Of a stretch of DNA of 5,317 nucleotides, positions 1 to 5,067 are shown in pieces. The DNA is taken from contig JAAZCB010000914.1 in NCBI GenBank assembly GCA_012513545.1, forward strand, positions 1 to 5,317, in the 5' to 3' direction. Within the stretch, counting starts at the first letter, position 1; each line of letters begins with the position of its first letter. This stretch comes from Clostridiaceae bacterium. GTDB taxonomy: Bacteria; Bacillota_A; Clostridia; Acetivibrionales; Acetivibrionaceae. The notes beneath the pieces were generated by a model. That model was given only the letters and a program-made list of their open reading frames with translations. It was not told where the DNA came from and did no database searches. A program made the translations under genes and the position numbers.

Positions 1-666
1 AGTGCGGATGTTCTTGAAGGTATGGGCATAAATATAAATCTTACACCTGTGCAGGTTCAGGCTTGTATTGAGAAGGTTGGGATAGGATTTATGTTTGCTC
101 CGACCTTTCATAAGTCTATGAAGCATGCGGCGGGCCCTAGAAAAGAGCTTGGAATAAGGACGGTATTCAATATATTAGGCCCGCTTACAAATCCGGCAAA
201 TGCTAAAGGCCAGGTTCTTGGGGTATTCAATAAAAATCTTACGGAATCGGTGGCGAAGGTTTTATTAAACCTTGGTGTTGAGCGTGCAATGGTCATTCAT
301 GGGATGGATGGTATGGATGAAATAACTACTACGACATCAACGATGGTTTCGGAGGTAAAAGAAGGAGAAGTTTTGACCTACGAGATTAATCCTGAAAATT
401 ATGATCTCAGACTTTCGTCAAAAGATGAACTGAATGGTGGTGACTCTAAAGATAATTCCGAGATTATCATTTCCCTATTCAACGGCAGACTTGACGGACC
501 TAAAAAAGATATTTTACTATTAAACTCAGCTGCTGCTTTATATGTTGGGAAAAAAGCTCCAAGCATCGAAGCCGGTATTGAAATGGCTGAAGAAATAATT
601 GACTCGGGAAGAGCCCTGCAAAAATTGAATGAGCTCAGGGAATATACAAATTCGTTTACAAATTAA
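1..666 (+). CDS. trpD: Anthranilate phosphoribosyltransferase, C-terminal two thirds (5' end outside window)
   Basis: TrpD transfers the phosphoribosyl group of PRPP to anthranilate, the second committed step of tryptophan synthesis, in the cytoplasm. The frame is open to the first base and starts inside the conserved GSADVLE motif (visible as SADVLE), so roughly the first 105-115 residues of a protein of about 340 are missing. The visible 221 residues carry the family signatures in order: FAPTFHKSMK, then RKELGIRTVFNILGPLTNP, then VIHGMDGMDEI with the Asp-Glu pair that binds magnesium, then GGDSKDN, and NSAAALYVG near the C-terminus. The ATG at 22 lies inside the conserved domain and is not the true start. 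The stop lies 24 nt before trpC, which fits one operon. Nothing looks damaged. The identification is secure; the symbol assumes the usual unfused trpD. Confidence 0.96.
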   Translation, partial: SADVLEGMGININLTPVQVQACIEKVGIGFMFAPTFHKSMKHAAGPRKELGIRTVFNILGPLTNPANAKGQVLGVFNKNLTESVAKVLLNLGVERAMVIHGMDGMDEITTTTSTMVSEVKEGEVLTYEINPENYDLRLSSKDELNGGDSKDNSEIIISLFNGRLDGPKKDILLLNSAAALYVGKKAPSIEAGIEMAEEIIDSGRALQKLNELREYTNSFTN

Positions 667-680
667 TGTAAATTCGTTCG

Positions 681-685
681 GGAGG
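681..685 (+). promoter_or_regulatory. Ribosome binding site of trpC
   Basis: GGAGG lies 5 nt before the ATG at 691. It sits in the short trpD-trpC gap and fixes the trpC start. It also shows that trpC has its own translation initiation and does not depend on coupling to trpD. Confidence 0.85.
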
Positions 686-690
686 AAAAT

Positions 691-1479
691 ATGATACTAG
701 ATAAGATTGTCGAAGAAAAAAAGAAGCAGCTAAAGGATGAGATGTCCAAAATATCTTTAGAGGGCTGGAAGCAAAGAATTAAAAGACCGGGAATGCATAA
801 GACTCAGGATCTTTTTGAGGCTTTAAAGAAAAAGGAAGATATATCAATTATAGCAGAAGTAAAAAAGGCATCTCCATCAAAGGGAATTATTAAAGAGGAT
901 TTTGATCCTGTGAAAATAGCCAAAGACTATACGGAGTCAAATGTTCAGGCGATATCTGTACTTACCGAAAAAAACTTTTTTTTAGGTGATGACGAATACC
1001 TTATAAGGGTAAGGCAGAATTCTACACTGCCAATACTGAGAAAAGACTTCATCATTGATATTTGGCAGGTATATCAGGCCAGATGCCTTGGGGCGGATGC
1101 CATATTGCTCATTGTTTCACTGCTTTCCGATGAGGAGCTTAAGAAATTTCAGATTGTTGCAGGTATTCTTGGAATGCAGTGCCTTGTAGAGGTTCATGAT
1201 AGAGCTGAAGTTGAAAGGGCTTTAGAATCGGGTGCAAGAATCATTGGGATAAACAACAGGGATTTGAAAACCTTTAAGGTTGATCTTGGAACAACTGAAA
1301 AACTCATGAATTATATTCCCCATGACCGTGCTGTAGTCAGCGAAAGTGGAATAGCTGACTCAAAGGACATTAAATACCTGAGAGAACTCGGAGTAGACGC
1401 GGTACTAATTGGTGAAACCTTTATGAGGGCATCATCAATCCGTGACAAAATAGATGAATTAAGAGCGGTGCCGGTATGA
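691..1479 (+). CDS. trpC: Indole-3-glycerol phosphate synthase
   Basis: TrpC closes the indole ring, turning 1-(2-carboxyphenylamino)-1-deoxyribulose 5-phosphate into indole-3-glycerol phosphate with loss of CO2 and water. The 262-residue length is normal for a stand-alone (beta/alpha)8 barrel enzyme. The catalytic signatures are all present: IIAEVKKASPS (Glu56, Lys58), LPILRKDFI (Lys118, the expected general acid), CLVEVHD (Glu167), IGINNRDL (Asn188), VVSESGI (Glu218, Ser219), and the phosphate-binding end VLIGETFMRA. The assignment of catalytic roles follows the known archaeal enzyme. The ATG at 691 has an excellent ribosome binding site. The stop overlaps the trpF start by 4 nt (ATGA), so the two are probably translationally coupled. 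The gene is intact and not fused to trpF, unlike in enterobacteria. Confidence 0.97.
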   Translation: MILDKIVEEKKKQLKDEMSKISLEGWKQRIKRPGMHKTQDLFEALKKKEDISIIAEVKKASPSKGIIKEDFDPVKIAKDYTESNVQAISVLTEKNFFLGDDEYLIRVRQNSTLPILRKDFIIDIWQVYQARCLGADAILLIVSLLSDEELKKFQIVAGILGMQCLVEVHDRAEVERALESGARIIGINNRDLKTFKVDLGTTEKLMNYIPHDRAVVSESGIADSKDIKYLRELGVDAVLIGETFMRASSIRDKIDELRAVPV

Positions 1480-2111
1480 CAAAGGTTAAAATTTGCGGAT
1501 TAAGAAGAAAAGAGGATGTAGATTTTGTAAACACTTATTTGCCTGAGTATGTTGGATTTGTCTTTGCAAAAAGCAAACGGCAGGTCTCAAAGGAACAGGC
1601 AAAGGAACTTAGAAGCTTTTTAGTGCCTGGTATAAAGGCTGTCGGCGTATTTGTCAATGAGCCTGTTGAAAAGGCTGCACGGATTGCAGTGTTTTGCGGT
1701 CTTAACGTTATACAGCTAAGCGGTGATGAAAATCCTGAATATGTTAAGAGCCTGAAAGGAATTTTAAGCCCAGTGTGTACCGAAACCTGTGAGATATGGA
1801 AGGCAGTTAGAGTTAAGGATGAAGAGTCCTTTAGAGGGATAACTGAATACCCTGTAGACGCAATACTCCTTGACACCTACAAAGAAGGATACTATGGAGG
1901 TTTAGGCAGGACCTTTGACTGGAATCATGCTGTTGCTGCAAAAAAATACGGTAGAATTATTCTTGCGGGTGGGCTAAATCCGGAAAATGTAATAGAGGCA
2001 GTGAGCATGGTAAGACCTTTTGCAGTGGATGTCAGCAGTGGTGTTGAGGTGGATGGCTTAAAAGATGAGATAAGAATAAGGGACTTTATAAACACTGTGA
2101 GAAATACATAA
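1476..2111 (+). CDS. trpF: Phosphoribosylanthranilate isomerase
   Basis: TrpF performs the Amadori rearrangement of N-(5'-phosphoribosyl)anthranilate, producing the substrate of TrpC. The 211 residues match the usual TrpF length of about 200-220. The N-terminal KICGL motif contains Cys7, the expected general base, and DAILLDT contains Asp133, the expected general acid. Other signatures are GFVFAKSKR (substrate-binding Arg35), FDW after the glycine-rich loop, ILAGGLNPENV, and the phosphate-binding VDVSSGVE. Two positions differ from the commonest form: QLSGDE where QLHGDE is usual, and GGLG where GGTG is usual. Neither is a catalytic residue as far as I know. The start overlaps the trpC stop (ATGA) and has little ribosome binding site of its own, which fits coupled translation. 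The gene is the last of the visible operon. Confidence 0.96.
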   Translation: MTKVKICGLRRKEDVDFVNTYLPEYVGFVFAKSKRQVSKEQAKELRSFLVPGIKAVGVFVNEPVEKAARIAVFCGLNVIQLSGDENPEYVKSLKGILSPVCTETCEIWKAVRVKDEESFRGITEYPVDAILLDTYKEGYYGGLGRTFDWNHAVAAKKYGRIILAGGLNPENVIEAVSMVRPFAVDVSSGVEVDGLKDEIRIRDFINTVRNT

Positions 2112-2117
2112 AAATTA

Positions 2118-2131
2118 ATCACGATAGTGAT
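2118..2131 (+). repeat. Small hairpin just after trpF
   Basis: ATCAC and GTGAT form 5-bp arms around a GATA loop, seven bases after the trpF stop. No T-tract follows, so alone it is unlikely to terminate transcription. It may protect the 3' end of the message or be chance. Confidence 0.35.
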
Positions 2132-2146
2132 ATTACATTGAATTAA

Positions 2147-2209
2147 AAAATCACCTTATTTGATTAATAGAGTTGTTTACTCCTATTATAGCCAAATGAA
2201 GGTGATTTT
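2147..2209. terminator. Bidirectional terminator between trpF and the SulP gene
   Basis: The 11-base arms AAAATCACCTT (2147-2157) and AAGGTGATTTT (2199-2209) are perfect complements. The stem extends inward through ATTTG/CAAAT (2158-2162 with 2193-2197, one bulged G at 2198) and, after a gap, AATAG/CTATT (2166-2170 with 2183-2187). The A-rich outer left arm (A6) gives a six-U tail for transcripts from the SulP gene on the minus strand. The right arm gives a shorter U4 tail for trp transcripts. The convergent position between two gene ends, with no other T-rich hairpin nearby, supports use from both sides. Termination looks stronger for the minus strand. Confidence 0.75.
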
Positions 2210-2238
2210 CAATTTAAAGTTTCAATATTGATAAAATG

Positions 2239-3756
2239 CTATGCCATGGTCAGTCTTACATGATTTATAACATCACCGATACGTTTTTTGGAAACACTTA
2301 ACTCATCGTCGGTTACTACATCCAATTTTTTTAACATATAGGTCATGTTTTCCTTAACTCCCGCAAAAATAAGTTTTTTTCCATCCTGCTCTATCTGTTC
2401 TTTTATACTTTTTAACAACATGGCTCCAGATGAGTCAATAATGGGCATATTCATCAAATTCAGCACTATTATGTCGGCATCTTCCGATTCCATCTCAAGC
2501 TTGCTTATGATGGCGTGAGCAACACCAAAGAACAGCGGACCTTCAATGGTAAATGAAGCAATTTTTTTATTGCTGGAACCTGCGTCAACTTCATACTTTT
2601 TCAGGTAAACATTACCCATCTTAACCACGAATGAAAGTGCGGATAACAGGGTTCCCAATGCTACCGCTATTGTAAGATCTGTAAAAACGGTTAACAGAGT
2701 AGTAACTATAACTACAATACCAGCTTTTTTTGAAGCGCTTGCAAGCCTTTTGGTTGCATTGAACTCAACCATCTTAATTGATGTTCCCATTAATATACCA
2801 CCAAGAACAGCAAGAGGAATTTGTGAGGCAAGAGGTCCGAGCTTCAAGGTTATAACCAGCAGTATAAGACCGTGAAGTATACCTGATAACCTGGTTCTGC
2901 CGCCAGCATTTACATTAACCACTGAGCGGACTATTGCCCCTGTTCCGATGAGTGAACCGAAAAGTGATGCTACTGTATTTCCGATTCCCTGGCCAACAAG
3001 TTCTCTGTTTGAATTGTGTTTGGTCTTGGTCATTTCATCTACCAGGAGAGCCGCAAGGAGAGACTCTATACATCCCAATAAGGCAAGTATGAAACCTGAC
3101 TTTACTACGTCAAAAATTTGATCTGCTTTAAATAACGGGAATGATAACTGAGGCAATCCACTTGGAATTGCGCCTACCAGAGCATCTGTATTTAAATTGA
3201 AGAAATATGTACCAACGAGTGTTCCTGCAATTAAAGCAATTAACGAAGCAGGTACTTTTTTTGTAAGGAATGGAAATAGTAACATTATAAGTATCGTTAT
3301 AATTGCAAGGATAGGACCTTTATTAAAATTCTTTTTGAACATTTCTAAAAATATTAGTATGCCAATGCCGTTTGTAAACCCGATTATAACAGGGTGAGGA
3401 ATAAGGTGTATGTACTTTCCCAATCTGAAAAGACCAATTATAATCTGAATAATTCCTGCCACGAGCATTGCGGCAAAAAGCGCTTCAGGACCGTATTTGT
3501 CATAAAGCTCTATCAATACCACCGTCATAGCACCGGTAGGTCCGTTTACCTGTGCTGGTGTACCTCCGAACAAAGTAGACAGGATACCTGTAATAATAGC
3601 AGAATAGAGGCCGGCTTTTGCTCCTACACCTGAGGCGACTCCGAGTGCAATAGCAAGCGGAAGCGCTACGATAGCAGTAGTAAAACCCCCAATAACGTCT
3701 CCTTTGAGGTTTTTCATATCGTAGGAGAAAAATCGTCTAAGTTTTTGTACTTCCAA
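2239..3756 (-). CDS. SulP/SLC26-family anion transporter with STAS domain
   Basis: This is an integral membrane transporter for an inorganic anion, probably sulfate or bicarbonate; the substrate cannot be told from sequence alone. The 505 residues show the family layout. A hydrophobic core of about residues 20-380 begins with the first helix motif ALPLAIALGVASGVGAKAGLY (31-51) and GPTGAMTVV (72-80). It continues with IPHPVIIGFTNGIGI and the helix-8 segment CIESLLAALL (229-238). VGQGIGNTVASLFG and GAIVRSVVNVNAGGRTRLSG follow. The cytoplasmic C-terminal STAS domain (about 397-505) carries the typical MPIIDSSGAMLL loop (438-448). The start is a TTG at 3756, chosen because AAGGGAG sits 5 nt upstream; the first internal Met (residue 14) has no such site. 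The gene is convergent with trpF and divergent from the flavoprotein gene, so it is probably transcribed alone. No sulfate-assimilation or carbonic anhydrase gene is next to it to indicate a substrate. Confidence 0.93.
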   Translation of the reverse strand: MEVQKLRRFFSYDMKNLKGDVIGGFTTAIVALPLAIALGVASGVGAKAGLYSAIITGILSTLFGGTPAQVNGPTGAMTVVLIELYDKYGPEALFAAMLVAGIIQIIIGLFRLGKYIHLIPHPVIIGFTNGIGILIFLEMFKKNFNKGPILAIITILIMLLFPFLTKKVPASLIALIAGTLVGTYFFNLNTDALVGAIPSGLPQLSFPLFKADQIFDVVKSGFILALLGCIESLLAALLVDEMTKTKHNSNRELVGQGIGNTVASLFGSLIGTGAIVRSVVNVNAGGRTRLSGILHGLILLVITLKLGPLASQIPLAVLGGILMGTSIKMVEFNATKRLASASKKAGIVVIVTTLLTVFTDLTIAVALGTLLSALSFVVKMGNVYLKKYEVDAGSSNKKIASFTIEGPLFFGVAHAIISKLEMESEDADIIVLNLMNMPIIDSSGAMLLKSIKEQIEQDGKKLIFAGVKENMTYMLKKLDVVTDDELSVSKKRIGDVINHVRLTMA

Positions 3757-3761
3757 AGAAA

Positions 3762-3768
3762 CTCCCTT
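3762..3768 (-). promoter_or_regulatory. Ribosome binding site that sets the TTG start of the SulP gene
   Basis: Read on the minus strand, AAGGGAG ends 5 nt before the TTG at 3756-3754. No in-frame ATG or GTG lies closer. An upstream ATG (3775-3773) is out of frame with the gene. This decides for the TTG start. Confidence 0.7.
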
Positions 3769-3811
3769 CTTTCATCAAAAATGTTTAAGTAAGATTAACA
3801 TAACAAATACT

Positions 3812-3841
3812 ATTTTAATACACTTGACAGTAATAATTCAA
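3812..3841 (-). promoter_or_regulatory. Candidate promoter of the SulP gene
   Basis: On the minus strand TTGAAT (3841-3836) and TAAAAT (3817-3812) are separated by 18 bp and resemble a housekeeping-sigma promoter (4/6 and 5/6 matches). The predicted transcript would begin near 3805, giving a leader of about 50 nt. In DNA this AT-rich such matches arise by chance, so confidence is modest. Confidence 0.35.
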
Positions 3842-3923
3842 TAGGAACTTGTTTAAAATATATAATTAATTTTGAGTATATGCAAAAAATAAACATGTAT
3901 TATAAACTAAAGTTGCTGTCGAA

Positions 3924-3940
3924 AAGTGTGATTAACACTT
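3924..3940. repeat. 17-bp interrupted palindrome, possible operator
   Basis: AAGTGT, a five-base spacer GATTA, then ACACTT: perfect 6-bp arms. The size suits a dimeric regulator's binding site, or a small RNA hairpin. It lies about 180 bp upstream of either neighbouring start, farther than a simple repressor site usually is. Confidence 0.4.
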
Positions 3941-3951
3941 CATCAGTTGAC

Positions 3952-3973
3952 ATTTCAAATAGATTTTTGAAAT
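3952..3973. repeat. 8-bp-arm inverted repeat
   Basis: ATTTCAAA (3952-3959) and TTTGAAAT (3966-3973) are perfect complements around a six-base loop. It is immediately followed by another inverted repeat, AACTTA/TAAGTT (3976-3981 with 3986-3991). All arms are AT-rich, so the hairpins would be weak in RNA. Confidence 0.4.
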
Positions 3974-4021
3974 TTAACTTAAGACTAAGTTTTACTAAAA
4001 ATTTATACAGGAATATTTTTT

Positions 4022-4048
4022 AAGAGATAAACTCTTTCAATTTTTTTT
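4022..4048 (+). terminator. Weak hairpin with T8 tract
   Basis: AAGAG (4022-4026) and CTCTT (4032-4036) form a short stem with a five-base loop. Four bases later comes a run of eight T (4041-4048). The layout resembles an intrinsic terminator for a transcript arriving from the left on the plus strand, but the stem is only 5 bp. It would end a short RNA from the TATAAT at 3861. Confidence 0.3.
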
Positions 4049-4075
4049 ATAAAAGCTTAAAGAAGACTGACTTTA

Positions 4076-4104
4076 TTGAGAACTTTTTATTATTATGATA
4101 ATAT
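4076..4104 (+). promoter_or_regulatory. Promoter of the flavodoxin-family gene
   Basis: TTGAGA (4076-4081) and TAATAT (4099-4104) are spaced by exactly 17 bp. Transcription would start near 4111, just before the ribosome binding site at 4113, giving a leader of only about 14 nt. The overlapping GATAAT (4097-4102) is an alternative -10 with a 15-bp spacer. The promoter position argues against the ATG at 4095 as a start codon. Confidence 0.5.
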
Positions 4105-4112
4105 ATTATACC

Positions 4113-4119
4113 GGGGTGA
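4113..4119 (+). promoter_or_regulatory. Ribosome binding site that decides a TTG start
   Basis: GGGGTGA, followed by T, closely resembles the GGAGGTGAT complement of the 16S rRNA end. It lies 5 nt before the TTG at 4125. The upstream ATG at 4095 has no such site and falls within the promoter. Confidence 0.75.
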
Positions 4120-4124
4120 TTAAA

Positions 4125-4718
4125 TTGTTAATTATAGGGATTAACGGAAGTCCAAACAAAAACGGAAATACAAGATTTTTACTTGATACTGTGCTTGAGA
4201 AGGCCAAGAGTCTGGGGGCAGATACTGAAATCTTTGAGGTTCAGGAGCTTCTTGCAAGTGCAAAACACAATTTTTGCACAGTCTGCAGCACACCGTGCAG
4301 CGGTATTTGCTATAAGGGAACAAGGCTGGAAGAAGCTTATGAAAAAATGAGATTGGCAGATGGTATTATATTAGGTAGTCCCGTATATTTCGGCAGTGTA
4401 ACCGCTCAACTGAAAGCCTTTTTTGACAAGACTAGAAAGCTGCGTAGTGAAAAGGCTTTTTATAATAAGATTGCAGCAGGTGTAACAACAGGTACGTCAA
4501 GATATGGCGGACAGGAGACTGCAATGAAAGCTCTTCATGACATTATGCTTGTTGAGGGAATGATTATTGTCGGAGACGGCTTTATTGAGGATGATTGTGG
4601 TCATCATGGTGTATGCTCGCAGAAACCGTCAAATAATGATGAATTTGCTATAAAGCGGGCTGAGATTTTAGGAAAAAGGCTTTTTGAGGTGTGCATGGGA
4701 ACTGCTTCATTAAGGTAA
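4125..4718 (+). CDS. Flavodoxin-family FMN-binding oxidoreductase with a four-cysteine cluster
   Basis: This is a probable cytoplasmic FMN protein of the NADPH-dependent FMN reductase / iron-sulfur flavoprotein-like group; the physiological electron partner is unknown. From the TTG start it has 197 residues and begins MLIIGINGSP, as the family normally does. The GSPNKNGNT loop (8-16) is the expected FMN phosphate site. GSPVYFGSVTAQLKAFFDKT (84-103) is the classic family motif beside the flavin, and GVTTGTSRYGG (119-129) the second flavin loop. Cysteines 51, 54, 58 and 62 form a CX2CX3CX3C cluster, and GHHGVC (159-164) adds two histidines and another cysteine near the C-terminus. Iron-sulfur flavoproteins use a similar, not identical, CX2CX2CX4-7C motif, so an iron-sulfur cluster is possible but unproven. 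It appears to be a single-gene transcript with its own promoter. No redox partner gene is adjacent. Confidence 0.85.
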   Translation: MLIIGINGSPNKNGNTRFLLDTVLEKAKSLGADTEIFEVQELLASAKHNFCTVCSTPCSGICYKGTRLEEAYEKMRLADGIILGSPVYFGSVTAQLKAFFDKTRKLRSEKAFYNKIAAGVTTGTSRYGGQETAMKALHDIMLVEGMIIVGDGFIEDDCGHHGVCSQKPSNNDEFAIKRAEILGKRLFEVCMGTASLR

Positions 4719-4725
4719 TAAGCTA

Positions 4726-4822
4726 TATGGTTTATGTTTGGAATGGGCTTGTATTTTAAGCTTAAAATACCTTTGTTCTGCTTAAAACAATGGCGCATCA
4801 TTAATAAATGCTATAAACCATA
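4726..4822. repeat. Inverted repeat enclosing a palindrome, downstream of the flavoprotein gene
   Basis: TATGGTTTAT (4726-4735) and ATAAACCATA (4813-4822) are perfect 10-bp complements 77 bp apart. CTATAT before the left arm's GG (4723-4728) recurs inverted at 4827-4832, hinting that the arms were once longer. The element lies between the flavoprotein stop and the tcdA-like remnant. It could be a small decayed mobile repeat, or a structured 3' region of the flavoprotein message. No T-tract follows, so it is not a standard terminator. Confidence 0.45.
4751..4770. repeat. Perfect 20-bp palindrome
   Basis: GTATTTTAAG is followed directly by its exact reverse complement, centred on a HindIII-type AAGCTT. 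The half element GCTTAAAA recurs at 4780-4787, exactly 20 bp after the copy at 4760-4767. A palindrome without a loop suits a dimeric DNA-binding protein better than an RNA hairpin. No gene begins nearby that it would clearly control. Confidence 0.6.
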
Positions 4823-4843
4823 AATTATATAGATTATAGATTC

Positions 4844-4930
4844 CCGTAAAGCATGTCTTTTGTTCCTTCTGTTGCGGGTCTTATCATCGCAGGTGAAGTA
4901 ATAAAAGACCTTATATGTTATAAAAAATAA
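4844..4930 (+). pseudogene. 3' remnant of a tcdA-like gene (tRNA threonylcarbamoyladenosine dehydratase)
   Basis: The frame ending at the TAA at 4928-4930 reads SMSFVPSVAGLIIAGEVIKDL and then ICYKK. This closely matches, from memory, the C-terminus of TcdA/CsdL, the ThiF/E1-like enzyme that makes the cyclic form of t6A in tRNA. Just upstream the frame reads Pro (CCG 4844), then a stop (TAA 4847) where the family usually has Gly in a PGS motif, then Ser. Further upstream in the same frame there is another stop at 4814 and no recognisable TcdA sequence. No upstream frame contains the ATP-binding or adenylation motifs of the roughly 240-residue enzyme. The ATG at 4853 has no ribosome binding site. 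I read this as the surviving last 25-30 codons of a gene whose body was deleted, in the same orientation as the downstream ATPase gene. Assignment to TcdA rather than another ThiF homologue is probable, not certain. Confidence 0.65.
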
Positions 4931-4970
4931 ATAATTTATAAAAACCGTGTTTTATGATATAATTTATTTT
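4924..4970. repeat. AT-rich imperfect inverted repeat around the promoter
   Basis: AAAATAAAT (4924-4932) pairs with ATTTATTTT (4962-4970), and ATAAAA (4938-4943) pairs with TTTTAT (4950-4955), leaving an unpaired internal stretch and a six-base loop. It begins at the end of the tcdA-like remnant and could be that gene's old terminator. It overlaps the -10 of the next promoter. Confidence 0.35.
4935..4963 (+). promoter_or_regulatory. Extended -10 promoter of the ATPase gene
   Basis: A perfect TATAAT (4958-4963) is preceded by TGA, forming the extended -10 TGATATAAT. TTTATA (4935-4940) sits at the -35 position with a 17-bp spacer. Transcription would start near 4970, leaving a leader of about 98 nt before the ATG at 5068. 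I recognised no riboswitch in that leader. Confidence 0.5.
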
Positions 4971-5067
4971 ATGCTGAAAACAAAATAAATACAGTATGAA
5001 GAGTATATTTTTGCATTACGGAAATAAAACAAGATATACCATTAGATATTACAATGAGAGGAATTCT

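Larger units (their letters stand above)
3757..4124. other. AT-rich divergent intergenic region
   Basis: About 370 bp between the divergent SulP and flavoprotein genes. It holds the likely promoters of both, a perfect TATAAT on the plus strand (3861-3866), and three small inverted repeats (3924-3991). A weak hairpin plus T8 run sits at 4022-4048. An open frame of 47 codons (3880-4023, plus strand) crosses it, but it has no ribosome binding site worth the name and an unremarkable basic, AT-driven composition, so I do not call it a gene. No riboswitch or tRNA was recognised. Confidence 0.6.

Noticed and set aside
1535..2122. Open frames on the minus strand opposite trpF
   Set aside because: They are shadows of the trpF coding sequence, with no ribosome binding sites and no recognisable protein motifs.
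3197..3633. Open frames on the plus strand opposite the SulP gene
   Set aside because: They are antisense shadows of conserved transmembrane codons, with no family similarity.
3824..3829. Perfect TTGACA on the plus strand
   Set aside because: No -10-like hexamer lies 16-19 bp downstream (the sequence there is AACTTG-like), and the TATAAT at 3861 is 31 bp away, too far to pair with it.
3880..4023. Open frame of 47 codons on the plus strand in the intergenic region
   Set aside because: There is only a GAG three bases before the ATG, no convincing ribosome binding site, and the product is a low-complexity, basic, AT-driven sequence with no recognised domain. It overlaps the inverted repeats. 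Conservation in relatives would be needed to call it.
4053..4061. AAGCTTAAA shared between the region before the flavoprotein gene and the palindrome after it (4758-4766)
   Set aside because: A nine-base AT-rich match without extended flanking similarity is expected by chance here and does not support flanking repeats of an inserted segment.
4720..4824. Open frame of about 33 codons after the flavoprotein gene, tested as more of the tcdA-like gene
   Set aside because: Translations of all three plus frames in 4719-4840 show no TcdA or other known motif, and this frame has no start signal. The remnant therefore seems limited to the last 25-30 codons.
4871..4910. GGTCTT/AAGACC inverted repeat (4877-4882 with 4905-4910) considered as a terminator
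   Set aside because: The loop is 22 bases, no T-tract follows, and it lies inside the tcdA-like coding remnant, so the symmetry is better explained by former coding sequence.
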